A stretch of DNA of 64,000 nt, taken from positions 241,775 through 305,774 of the forward strand of contig MNCI01023457.1 in assembly GCA_015680685.1 (NCBI GenBank), in the 5' to 3' direction. This DNA is from Gnetum montanum (Eukaryota; Streptophyta; Gnetopsida; Gnetales; Gnetaceae). The notes below the pieces were generated by a model, which was not told the origin of the DNA, made no database searches, and was given only the letters and a program-made list of their open reading frames with translations. Positions 1 through 10,869 of the stretch are shown here, piece by piece. Both the position numbers and the translations under genes were made by a program. How positions within the stretch are numbered: position 1 is the stretch's first letter; each line of letters starts with the position of its first letter.

Positions 1-247
1 CAGAATTGCTCGAATAAAGATCCGTTCACTTTGGGACTCCTACTGTGGGCACATGGAAAATATTCTAACTCTGGAATGTAAAAATGGAAAGAGTTTGGCT
101 AAGTTCTAGATCTAGATGGAGAAACAAGGGAGAGCCACCTCTTATTCATAGAATTTGTGGAGGACTGTGATATCGCGTATACGATATGGTGACAAATGCG
201 ATATCGCATACGATATATCACAGCCTGTGCGATATCACGTCCCATCA
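1..247 (-). mobile_element. Athila-like Ty3 LTR, 5' part (subfamily 1), cut by window edge
   Basis: Read on the minus strand, this matches the LTRs at 25871-26696 and 32186-32977. It shares the R/U5 stretch containing the GATCCGTTCACTTTGG complement and the U3 block of GATATC palindromes (about 168-238). The LTR start would be the TGATGG complement ending at 247. The rest of the LTR lies beyond position 1. It could be a solo LTR, because no polypurine tract is visible just right of 247. Confidence 0.8.
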
Positions 248-729
248 ATTAGAGAGCTAGCTATCGCAAGTGGAAGATGGAGGCACAAAGCTCTAAGTTG
301 CAAGAAAAAATTGCAACAACTCCCCTCGTAACAACTGAGAGAAATGAAGTTCACATTGCATGGGAGTCAACTATATATATATATATTTTAGGACCCAAGG
401 TTAGGTACACGACGTCGAGTTAGATCCAACATTGAGTACATGACATTGAAATCTAAAAATTCCAATTTTTATGGCTTCAAATGATATGAAAATTGAAGCT
501 CTAGGTTGGATTGGAAGGTTGAAATTTAAATTTTGTAGTTTGGGTAAGTGGAAAAATGCATTGGAGGCACTAAAAGTAGAATAAGGTGAAGTCTTCAATG
601 GCAAAAGTACAGGAATGAGCAAGAAAAAAGGCATTGAAAGCTTGATTGTAGGATAGAGTATGTTCATGATAAGAGAAGTAATAAAATATAACACTTGGAG
701 TGCATGGAAGATGAAAACTGATGTGGTCA
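248..729. other. Unassigned repeat-derived sequence
   Basis: I recognise no gene here. Bases 385-450 resemble, on the minus strand, the start of U3 in the LTR at 4355-5219: both contain GTACACGACGTCGAG in the same context. This may be a scrap of a related LTR. The 159-codon open frame on the minus strand at 401-880 has no recognisable domain and lies in AT-rich sequence. Confidence 0.4.
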
Positions 730-1870
730 TGTTAAACAAGTACAAATCACAAAAGTTACACAAGTGGGTCCTCCCCAAAGCAAGCTCTAGCCTATGATGC
801 CCTTGCATAACCACACCTAAAATGTTCATAGGCACTAGAGGAGTTGAATGTAATGCATACTTGTGAAACAAAACATGCATGTTAAAACCACCGAATCGAT
901 GTCATTACTCCATGTTACACAAAACCACAAGTTATGAGCATTCAAACAATGAGATGGAATGGGCCAGAGAAGGAATCATAGAAATCGGGACATGAGGTGT
1001 CGTACCATGGTCATAATGAAATCTTATGTGTTATTAATGGTTAGATAACCATGTGTCCTTCCTTCCAATATTCAAACCAAGTCCATACCACATTCAATGA
1101 CACTGCATTATTTCATCCCATCAACAAACAACCATAAGACTATCATAGTTGCAAGGAGCAACATCACTTGGCGTTTTCTCCAAGGGAGGAGCGTTATTAT
1201 TGCACACTTTTTTTTATGTTTCTGAGAAGTTGCCAACCTTTAGGCATGGGTGCATGACTTTCTAGTGGGACCCATAGAAGTTTAGTCAATGCTGATTAAA
1301 GTTGCTCTTACTTCCATTTTTCATTAGATCTGCAAGGATATGGTTACAACCTCATCAACATGATAGAACATACAGAAGTAGCCAAAGAGAATCCACAAAT
1401 CCCCTTGATTTCACACCCTTTACATTCCATCTTGGTTCTACACTATTCCATCCAAACACAATGGTTATGAAGTTATTTAAATTTTGGATGATGAAAGAGA
1501 TTACCATTATGACCAAAGAAAGAACCTCTTATTAATGGAATGGGTGAATGGATGTCATGGTTGCAATGTCTAAATAATCAGTCCCTTATGATTCGAGAAC
1601 ATAGAGAAAAAACCCAACCTCATTAGGCAGCATGATCAATAGCGAGATTACATACAAGAAAAATTAAAATAACAACTAGAAAATGTAGAAAAAATATTAA
1701 GAACAGGAAAATGATAAAAAATTGTAAAACAAAAAGATAAAAAGCACTTAAAAATCCTGAAGATTAGAATGGGGTTAACCCCCACGACTAAACATTTCTT
1801 CATTGTTAGAATTAATAAGTGGATGAAAAGGTCCACGCATGTATGAAACATTGGGACTCATTCATGCCCC
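730..1870. repeat. Dispersed 1.2 kb repeat, copy 1 (possible LTR)
   Basis: This stretch is collinear with 13740-14945. Shared blocks in the same order include TGCCCTTGCATAACCA (about 798), the CCAATATTCAAACCAAGTCC region (about 1064), the GCATGGGTGCATGACTTTCT motif (about 1244), a TTGATTTCACACCC block (about 1406) and the A-rich tail containing AATTGTAAAACAAAAAG (about 1719). The second copy adjoins a minus-strand Ty3 pol fragment, so the repeat may be the LTR of that element. I could not define its ends. Confidence 0.5.
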
Positions 1871-1875
1871 AACCA

Positions 1876-4340
1876 CTAGGTGCCTATTGGAGGTGTGGTG
1901 ACTAGGTAGAAGAATTGTTGGTCACAAACTTGATGGTTATATGTATGGTGGGCCAAGATATGAGATGTGTTAACATTATGGATGATTAGCCCACTATTGC
2001 ACCCTAGAGCATGAGATGTTATGCATGAATTTGTTTGTCTCCCCATGTTTGTACAGTCATTGGCTGGATGTGGGATTGGAGTACAAACATATGGTGGCCC
2101 TTGTGTATGGTCAGAGGACATTGGTTTAGATGAGGAAGGTGGTACACCAGGTTGGCCTTGTGCTAGCTCAGATGATGTAGTGGGTGTACGCATGGGTTGC
2201 TTCATCTTACGACCCTTCCCCTAGAAAGGATGCTTTCAATGTTGTGGTTTAGACCCACTGGTGTTAGTGTGTCTTTGCACATTTGTAGCATAAGTGACAC
2301 TTATTTGTTTATATTGGGGTGCTAACCCTTCTTGTGTCCTTGGTGGTGGCATATAAGGAGGTGGATTATGAGAATATCAAGGATGAGTTGGATGGTAAGA
2401 AGTGTGAGGTGGTGACCCTTCAAGGAATGTCATATATTGATGGTACTCAAGAGAGTGATAGTGGCAATTTGAAGTGGAGGATGCCAAACTGGTTGGAGAA
2501 ACAAGATGTTGAACATAATAGCTGTGCATTTTCGGTAGATATGGCTGATGTGGTTGTGGCCTCCCCCACGACTGTGGTTGTTGCCACTGTAGTTGAGGAC
2601 CATGTTGAGGATGGTGGTAAGTCCCCCTAGGATGGTATGAATAGTTGTGGGACTATCTATAATTATCTTGTGGGAGAGGAAGTCTCCAGAGCATGTGCTT
2701 TTGCACAAACTTCAGATTTAAGGCTCCTATCCAATACTCCTATAGATGCAAAAATATGGGGCATTGGCCCTTTGGGTGGTCATATATGCATAGGTCACAT
2801 CTATCATCTTCGTCTGTGGTGGAGTCTTTAGCCTCACTTTTGTTAGCCACTTTTCTCATCTATCAAAAAGTGTTCCTGATTGTTTCTTGGTTCTATGTCC
2901 TTTGTTCATTGTGATTTCCTAACTTGTGTTGCATAATCTTCTCCATGACCATTTCAACAAGATTTATTACGTTGTTGTTTATCCATTTAGACATCCTATT
3001 GACTTTTTCTTCTAGATCATCAATAGACTCCTCTATCAGCAACGTTTGTTGTAGAATCACCTTATCAACCATAGTTTTATTTTCCTTACCATGAATTTGG
3101 ACCTCCATCAATTGAAGAGTTGGATCCCATTGATGTTTTTCGACATTCTCCCATTTACACGTTTCTCCTTCTTCTTTTGCCATCCACTCTATTATCTCTT
3201 TGATCTAATGGGCTTGAAGCTCATATAATTGCCTTGGGGTATACATCCCAAGGGTCACCCTTGTTTCATTACAAAGCCCATCTATGATGTGGTAAAATTG
3301 CTCTTCCTTGAAGAAACCATGACATGGGAATCAATTCAGTAAGGCATAATACCCATATAAGGCCATGTCCAAGGATTCATGTTGTTCTTGTTTCCACTCT
3401 TGGATTTATCTCCTCGAGTTGGATACTCTTTTATAGGTTTGGTATCTTTTGTTGAAAAGGTCCAACATTGTAGACCATCATCGAATTAAGTTTGGTTTCA
3501 ACGATTGATATTGCACTTTGGCTTTATCAATTAGTGTCCTAGGCAAGAGCTTAAGCTTTTTCCATCCACTTTCAATGTTGTAGTGAGCACAGGCATCATG
3601 GAAGGCTTGTAAATGTTGTTGCAGATCTAAATCATAGCCTCCTGCAAATTTCAAAATATTATTCATGTCAAGCTTAGGTAGTCAAATCTTTTTGTGATGC
3701 TTGCAAGATATCTTAACAGCCTCTATGATATGCATTAGGCTCTTAGTGGCCATTATGGATTCTTCATCATCAAATAGATTGCGAGGGAAATTTCTACGTT
3801 CATGGTGTCCTCTTTGACTCTTCCCGTGGGTTCAATTCCAATTTTTAGTTTGACCCTTTAATGGAGCTCTATCTCTATACCTACATTCATCTTCATCAGA
3901 ACTAAACATTGAAGGGAAGAGGAAGATGAGGAACTAGAAGAGTTGCCATGCCTTCTATAGTATTCCCTAGGGTCCCTTAAATTATCGTTTCTAGTTTTCG
4001 AGAAGGTATTAGGCCTTGAGGCCTCCCCTTGTCTAGGACCTACATCATCTTCTTCAAAATGGCTTACCTTTGCTGAATGTAGTCTTTAAGTGTTGTTAGG
4101 ATGGTCATGATCATAAGAAACCCCTGCATAAGATTGATCACTCCAATCTTCTTCATCATACATCTCGTTAGTTCTCCAATGAATGTGCTTACTATTCAGT
4201 GCATTATCATTTCCATGTGAGAGAGACATTATTCTTGGTTTATGATGTGTGTGAGTCAATAACTTTTGAAAGATATATCGTTAATTCCTTTACAATTATC
4301 TTGTATAATATAACTAATCTAGATAACTAGCACCATCCTT
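1876..4340 (-). pseudogene. Decayed gag of an Athila-like Ty3 retrotransposon
   Basis: Reading from the primer-binding site at 4354 towards lower coordinates, the sequence encodes broken gag. The segment at 3478-3666 keeps a retrotransposon-gag signature (LQAFHDAC, then LKLLPRTL) that also occurs in the element at 27865-28135. The segment at 2893-3183 is a charged, helix-prone frame, and 1876-2400 encodes a Pro/Gln-rich tail (PPPYMPPP-like). Stops and frameshifts interrupt every few hundred bases, so no product is expected. Protease and polymerase are not visible to the left, where the 1.2 kb repeat begins. Confidence 0.7.
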
Positions 4341-4354
4341 AGCAACGGTGCCAA
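4341..4354 (-). promoter_or_regulatory. Primer-binding site, tRNA-Asp type
   Basis: AGCAACGGTGCCAA on the plus strand resembles the 3' end of plant tRNA-Asp (GGCAACGGCGCCA), with one G-to-A change in the core. It lies directly inside the LTR end at 4355, which marks it as the minus-strand primer-binding site of this element. tRNA-Asp priming is common in Athila and Tat lineages of Ty3 elements. Confidence 0.7.
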
Positions 4355-5219
4355 TGATGAGCAACGAGGTACTCCTATGCTCAACCATACGAATCACAAG
4401 CATTCATGCACAATTCAATCAAATTCTATGGATGGGACTAATTGTGCATCTAGATCGTTATGCTTTAATCGTAATTCACTCTCTTCCCACTTGGACTAGT
4501 GGTAGCTTTGTCACATATGATTTAGTCCAAAGTGAGGCGTATGATGTTTCCTAACTCTATGCTACTCCTGATGACAAAAAGAGATAAATTAATTAACTAA
4601 TGAACAATGAAAAATAAAGCCTAAATTAGCCTATGGTGATGGTATCTACTCTTAACCATCTATACATGTTTTGGACTTTGTGGAGCTACTTTTGGGTTTA
4701 CCAAGTGTACATCACTAGTTATGCCAAACTATACACCTCTAGGCGATTAAGTATTTACACTTAAACGCTCATGATTAAGAGGTACACATTCTGCTTAATA
4801 ACAAGAATAGTAAATAACAATAAATGGAAATGTTTAACTAAAGAAATTATTGAATAGTTAAAGCAATAATATTAATCTAAGTGGATGCTACGATGATGCA
4901 AGTAATCTCGATCTTTATTGCCAGTCATGTAACATGTCCAAGTATGTCATACTCGAACAAAGGTGCCATACAATTACAAACATCATACTACAGGCATGCA
5001 CTGGGAATAATAGAAAGAAAAGAAACTAAAAACTAACTATTTTTAAGATGTGCAAAAACCATCTCATTCGAAAGCCTAAGTGTAGTATTTATAGGTGAGG
5101 TCCAGATGAGGTGACATTGGGTATCCAACATTGCTTATTAGCCCTAATGTTGGGTACACGACGTCGAGACTCCAATGTCGCATATCCAACATCAAGGCCC
5201 ATCAAATCACATCTCATCA
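4355..5219 (-). mobile_element. Athila-like 5' LTR (865 bp)
   Basis: The LTR has TGATGAG at the left end and CTCATCA at the right end, the same 7-bp terminal inverted repeat as the other subfamily-1 LTRs. A TATA-like box lies near 5089 on the minus strand (the complement of GTATTTATAGG). The U3 carries TTGGGTACACGACGTCGAG in place of the GATATC palindromes of its relatives. The element's interior lies to the left. The LTR abuts truncated chromovirus sequence at 5220, so it may have inserted into that element. Confidence 0.85.
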
Positions 5220-8200
5220 CATACCAACAAGAGTTGTCTTTTTATGAGCCACAAACTCTTGATGAGGATTATGATTTAGCACTCAAAGCTAAGAAGAAAT
5301 TAGGTGGATTTGAAAATAGGAGCAAACAAACTTCCAAGGAGAAGGAAAGGTGATCCAAATTTGAGAAGGGATCCAAGTCCAAATTTGAAGACAAGGAAGA
5401 TAGCCAAGATAAGAAGATTGAAAGAGTTAATGAGAAGGGAAAAGCCAAGAAGGACCAAGGCAAGGAAAGAAAAGGTCAAGGTAGCAGCTCATAAAAAATC
5501 TAGTGCTTCAAGTGTGAAGAATGGGAACACAAGCAATGGAAATGATCACTTCATAAGGCATCCAAGGGAAATGATGTGTAAACCATGAAGTGAAAGAGAC
5601 ATCAAACTAAGGTCTTCAGAGAGGTAATCCAAATGCTTCAAAAATTAAGGATGTTTCTAAATTAAATTCATTTGCATTCATGGGAAATGTAAATAGAAGA
5701 GATCATCCTAATAAGATATTTTTATTTCAAATTGGAACCAGATGTTTACTTAGTGGGGAATGGATTCATGTTTTGATTAATGGGTGAGCCCAAGAAAGTG
5801 TTATTTCTACTAGAATAGTTGCTAAATTGGGTTTGATAACTAATCCTTATCCAAGACCCTATAAAGTGGATTGGTTATCTAGAGATTTTTTCTAAGAGGT
5901 GGGGAAAGAATATACTTTAAGATTTAAAATTGAAGGTTTTCATGATGTTGTGAAATATGATGTGCTTCTGATAGATTGTATTGATGTAATTAGACCTTGG
6001 AGTTTTGACAATGGTGCTTAATTTGATGAAGCAAGAAATGTATGGAGTGTCGCTAGACTTGGTGGAATCTATGATTTAATTCCTATGAATGCTGAACAAG
6101 TGAGGCATCAAAGCTCACTTAATGCTTCCCTAATACTTCTAGGAGAGAGGGAATATATTAAGGAACATGATAAAATTGGTTTTGGTCTTTTTGTTATGAA
6201 AACAATTTCTACTAAGCATGATGATGTGCAAGTTGAACTTCTTATAGGAGCATTAGGCTTGAAGGAGAAATTTCCCAAGGTGTTTAAAGGGAAATTAGAT
6301 GGACTACCACCAATGAGGAATGTATAACATCATATTGACTTCATCCCTGATGCCACCATTCCAAACAAGAGAGCTTGCCAAATGGGACTAAATCAAAGTG
6401 CTAAATTGCAAAGGTAAGTAGAAAAGTTACTTGCAAATGGCTTCACTAGGGAATCCAATGGTGCTAGCACCAAAGAAGGGCAACAATGAATAGAGGATGT
6501 GCATTAATTCTAGTGTAGCAAATAGGATAACCATGAGGTACAATTTTTCTATTCCAAGAATGGATGATATCCTTGATGTCCTTACTAATGCTAAACTCTT
6601 TAGCAAAATTGATTTGAAGAATGTGTACCATCAAGTCAGAATCAAACCAGGTAAGAAGTTGAAGATATCTTTCAAGACACATGATGGATTGCCTTAGTGG
6701 TTGATGATGCCATTTTGGCTCACAAATTTACCTACTACATTCATAATGTTGATGCATGATACAATTAAGGACTTGATTGGTAAGTGTTGTATTATTTTCT
6801 TTAACAACATTTTGGTGTATAGCTCTAATGTGGAAGAGCACTTGGATCACTTAAGGATGATGTGTCTTAAGTTGGAGGAGGTACAGTTGGTGATCAATGT
6901 GAAGAAAATTCATTTCATCAAGAGAGAAATCACATATTTGGGACATGTGCTTTCTAAAAATCAGATTTCGATGAAAGCTACCAAGATGAAGGCTATCAAT
7001 AATTGGCCAACTCCTAAGAATGTTGGGAAGGTAAGATCATTTCATGGTTTAGCAAGTTTTTATAGATAGTTCATCAAAAAATTTAGTCGTATTTCATGGC
7101 CTATGTTTACTTTGTTGAAGAAAAATAAGGATTTTAGGTGGAATAATGAAACCCAATGAAGCTTTGACTTGCTAAAAGCAAAGATTATGAGTGAATTGGT
7201 GCTTATAATTCTACATTTTTAGAACCTTTTTTAGGTAGAGGTGGATGCAAGTGGACTTGCCATTAGTGTGATACTTTCACAAGAAGGTAGGCCTATTGCT
7301 TATTTTCAAAAAAGTTGAATAAGTCAAGGTAAAAATATAGATATATGAGGAGTTATACACTATTCTTCAAGAAATTAAGCATTGTAGGCATTACTTGTTG
7401 CCCAAGAAGTTTACTTTCATGATGGACCACAAAGCACTTCAATTTCTAAACTCACAAAAGAAGTTGACTGCAAAGCACATGAAGTGGGTTGTATAGTTAC
7501 AAGAGCTCAATATTATGTTGAGGCACAAAAGTGGGAAATCCAATGTGGTGGTTGATGCATTATCCAAGGTGCATGTGGTGAATTTCATCATACCTCATGT
7601 GGAAGGTGTGGATAATTTTTCTTCTTTGCATGATCATGATGATGATTTTAGATAGGTTTGGAGAAGCCTTAAAGAGTGATTGATGAGTAGGATAGACTAA
7701 TGGAGGAACTATCAAATTCAAGATGAACTATTATTTAATAATAATGTATGTATGTATTTCTAATTATGATTTTAGAGAAAATATTTTGTTTAAAAAGCAT
7801 TGTAGTGGCATGGCAAGTCACATGGATAACGATAAAACATTGAAACTTATGGGTAAGTACTATTTTTGGCCTAGTATGGCAACAAAAGTTTCAAAATTTA
7901 TGAATGAGTGCTTAACATGTTAGAAGCTCAAAAGAGGTAAAGATGTAGATGGAAACTATATGTCTTTGTCAATTCCCAAATGTTCATAGGAAGGTGTGTC
8001 AATGGACTTTGTGAGTGGTATTCTAAAGACCAAGAGTGGAAATGACACAATTTTTATTATTGTGGACAGGCTCTCCAAGATGGCACATTTTATTCCATGT
8101 AATAAGATGAGTGATGCTTTTCATGTTGCAAATCTGTTTTTCCAACATGTTGTGAAGTTGCATCGTATTTCTTTGAATATTGTTAGTGACAGAGACTCCA

Positions 8201-9094
8201 AGTTTACCAGTCATTTTTGGAGATCCCTTTGAAAGATTTTAGGGATAAAGTTGAATTTTTTTTATGCATATCATTCACAATTTGATGGCCAAACAAAGGT
8301 GGTGAATAAATCCTTGCTAAACATATTGAGAGGTTTGTGTGATGGATAGCCAAATAGGTGGGAGAACTTGTTGTGTCATGCTAACTTTTTGTACAATAAT
8401 GCTTTTCATGTTGTTATTGGCAAAAGCCCATCAGAGGTGAACTATGGGTTTTGTCCAAATATTGTGAACACTTTCAAGAACTTTAATAGTGAAGATCAAC
8501 CTAGTGTTGATTTTGTGCAAGATATGAGTGATCTCCATGCACAAGTAAAATTAAATCTTGAGAAGCAGGCTGAAGAAAGAGTCCTCAAGAGAAATGAGAA
8601 AAATAGAATCCTAATTTTGTTGTTGGTGACTTGGTTTGGATGCACTTGAAGAAGAAGCACTTAAGAGGTGTTAACTTCTCTAAATTGAAAGCCAAAAAGA
8701 TGGAACCTTTCAAAATCAAGGCTAAGATCAATGATAATGATTTTGAGATTAATTTACCAAATGATGTTGATGTCTTTTGTGTTTAATGTTTTAGATATTA
8801 TGTACTATCATGGACTAGTTGATGAGGAGAACATATAGGGTAGCGTCAAAGAGTTGAAAAGGGCTATTGATCAATCCAAGTCTTCAATGGAGAGGAAGGC
8901 AATCATACTCAAGCAGAGGGAAGCTTCTAGCACTTGGGGAGTCAAGAGTCATGAATATTTGATCCATTGGTAGGTTCAATCCACTAATGATGCTATATGG
9001 ATCCATGAGACCAAACTACATGAGTGAGGGCTCACTTCTACCCCTACTCCCTTGTTCACATGAGTTTACCTTTTTAAAAGTGTGAAAGAGCTAG
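5220..9094 (+). pseudogene. Chromovirus (Ty3) gag-pol, 5' truncated and decayed
   Basis: The domains follow in Ty3 order, all broken by stops or frameshifts. There is a basic gag tail (5260-5500) and a CCHC knuckle read as CFKCEEWEHKQWK with the last Cys now a stop (5504-5545). A protease/linker region follows (about 5700-6060). Reverse transcriptase spans about 6490-7070, with IDLKNVYHQVRI and an active site read as FFNNILVYS, both Asp now Asn (6803-6808). RNase H is at about 7080-7600. Integrase has its zinc-binding part at 7797-7925 and its core at 7996-8640, with MDFVSG and VSDRDSKF kept but the catalytic Glu changed to Lys near 8292. A C-terminal chromodomain (EYLIHW, then AIWIHE) lies at about 8950-9025. 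The chromodomain and order support the chromovirus call. The 5' LTR and most of gag are missing. Confidence 0.9.
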
Positions 9095-9990
9095 TGTAGG
9101 AACGTCTCTTCCGATTCCTTTACTCTTCCCTAGGTGTGCATTTTGCAGGTTTTGAACACTAGAGAGATGTCTTGGAGGGCTAGTAGACATCTTGGCTAAG
9201 GCCTAGGATTGACAGGAGATATCTTACTATTTGGACTAATGTCTCAGGTGAGATGTCTCGATTAAGAAGAAGACATCTTAGAAAAATAGTAGATGACTTG
9301 CCTGAAAGCTAGGTTGATATAGAGACACCTTCCCAAGATCAAAGATGACCCGTACAAATGGGGAAGCTTTCAAAAATACTTGTCCCAATTTAGGAAATAG
9401 TTGGAATATGATGAAAAAGAATAGAAATAGCCAAGGAGAAGGTGTGAAGGCTTGGGAAACATCTAAAGAGCCTCAAGTTGAGTTGAGGAAAGGTTTCTAG
9501 GTTTCTTATCTTTTAATTTAACATAAACATTGATGTATTCATCATTGTTGAGGACAAGGAGTAAGAGAAGAGAGCTCTTGTGTATTGAAAGCTAAATAAG
9601 AAACAGTGAGTGAGTACACTGAGTAAGTGCAATTGATGATTGTAGCTCCAAGACCAACTTGTGGTGTATAGGTCTATGTGTTCTATTCTCTTCTATCTTA
9701 CTTGTGAGTTAAGATCTTAGTTTAGGGTTATGGGAGAGATTATCTATTGATTGTATCTTGCATTAACAATAGCCATTGTGTGGCTATAAAGCTTCATGCT
9801 CTACAATATCATTGAGTGTGACAGGTTTGGGATGTTTGAGTGTTTTTGAAAACATATTGTAATCTTCTAATAAATTAATTAAAGATAGCTGGTTTTCTGA
9901 TCTTCTAGTAAAAATTTTTATCTTTGCATAATATCTAGATTTAGTATTTGAAGGTGATTTAATTGTGGAGCTAACCTACTCTAGATGAAC
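9095..9990 (+). mobile_element. Chromovirus 3' LTR
   Basis: The sequence starts TGTAGGAACGTCTC just after the chromodomain region. It matches, in opposite orientation, the LTRs ending at 54044 and 63081. U3 contains repeated near-palindromic GAGATGTCTC/AGACATCTTG motifs (about 9155-9310). Its 3' end contains AGATTTAGTATTTGAAGG (about 9939-9956), also shared with those copies. The exact 3' boundary and any target duplication are unclear. Confidence 0.75.
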
Positions 9991-10860
9991 AGTAGAGTAG
10001 TCTCAATATCTAACCATACAAATCACTAGTGTACACAAGTGACCTAATCATAATCCATGAACTAGATAGCTAAGCATTTAATTGTAGATTATTGTCTTTG
10101 TGATTACACTTGTGAAGTTTTCTAGTTTATAGGGTTAAGTGCAACTAAGGCATATGATGGATGATGTTGTAAGGTGGTAATAAAATATTATTAAAATATT
10201 ACAAATTAATATAGTCTATACTAAGTGTAAAGATAAACTTTAATCTAGCCTAAGGACCATGAGTATCCAATTCTTACTTTGTTCTACTTATCCTAAATGC
10301 ATGTACCTATTGCTGGGATTATCACACATTATGCTTCTAGGTAAAACCAAGCACTAGTGCTACAAGGATTGCCAAGTGAATACATGTTTATGCTTGAAAC
10401 TAGTTGTGCTCATTCTACCAATTCATTAATATGCAAGGAAATGTAAATATTAAGACAATATAGATTAGAAATTAAATTTCATTAAGATAAAATCTAGTCT
10501 ATGTTAAAGTGCTACAATGAAATAAAATAATCTTAGTCTTTATTATTGTCATGTAATGTGTCTAAGTATAAGACACTTAGATAAAGATTTTGAACAACCA
10601 CTTCACACCATGATACTAATACTTGTTGAAAAATTCTAACTTATAGTGGAAAATTGTAAGACATTAGCTAAGCTATTGATGAAATGGTATCATAAATGCA
10701 ATTGGTGTTTACATTTATATAGGAACTTATTGTTACTATGTCAACACAGTAGACCCTATTGTGTCAACATAGTTGCATTGATACAACTACATTGATGTAG
10801 TTGAATAATACATTATCTATCATAGCTCTATGATTAACTAAAAACTCATTCTCAAGTTAA
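9991..10860 (-). mobile_element. Athila-like LTR (subfamily 2), probably solo
   Basis: On the minus strand this resembles the LTR at 34655-35516. It has the AACCATACAAATCACTAG complement near its left end, a CATGTAATGTGTCTAAGTAT block (about 10551), a TATATAGGAACTT TATA-like region (about 10717) and a U3 rich in TGTCAACA/TTGATGTAG repeats (about 10738-10805). No internal region follows on either side, so a solo LTR is the simplest reading. The ends are approximate. Confidence 0.6.
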
Positions 10861-10869
10861 CAAAATTAG

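Noticed and set aside
401-880. 159-codon minus-strand open frame
   Set aside because: AT-rich, hydrophobic by composition, no domain, and it overlaps a dispersed repeat; it looks like chance.
1-5219. Pairing the LTR at 1-247 with that at 4355-5219 as one element
   Set aside because: Their U3 regions differ (GATATC palindromes against ACGACGTCG), no polypurine tract adjoins 247, and the 1.2 kb repeat intervenes; they are probably separate insertions.
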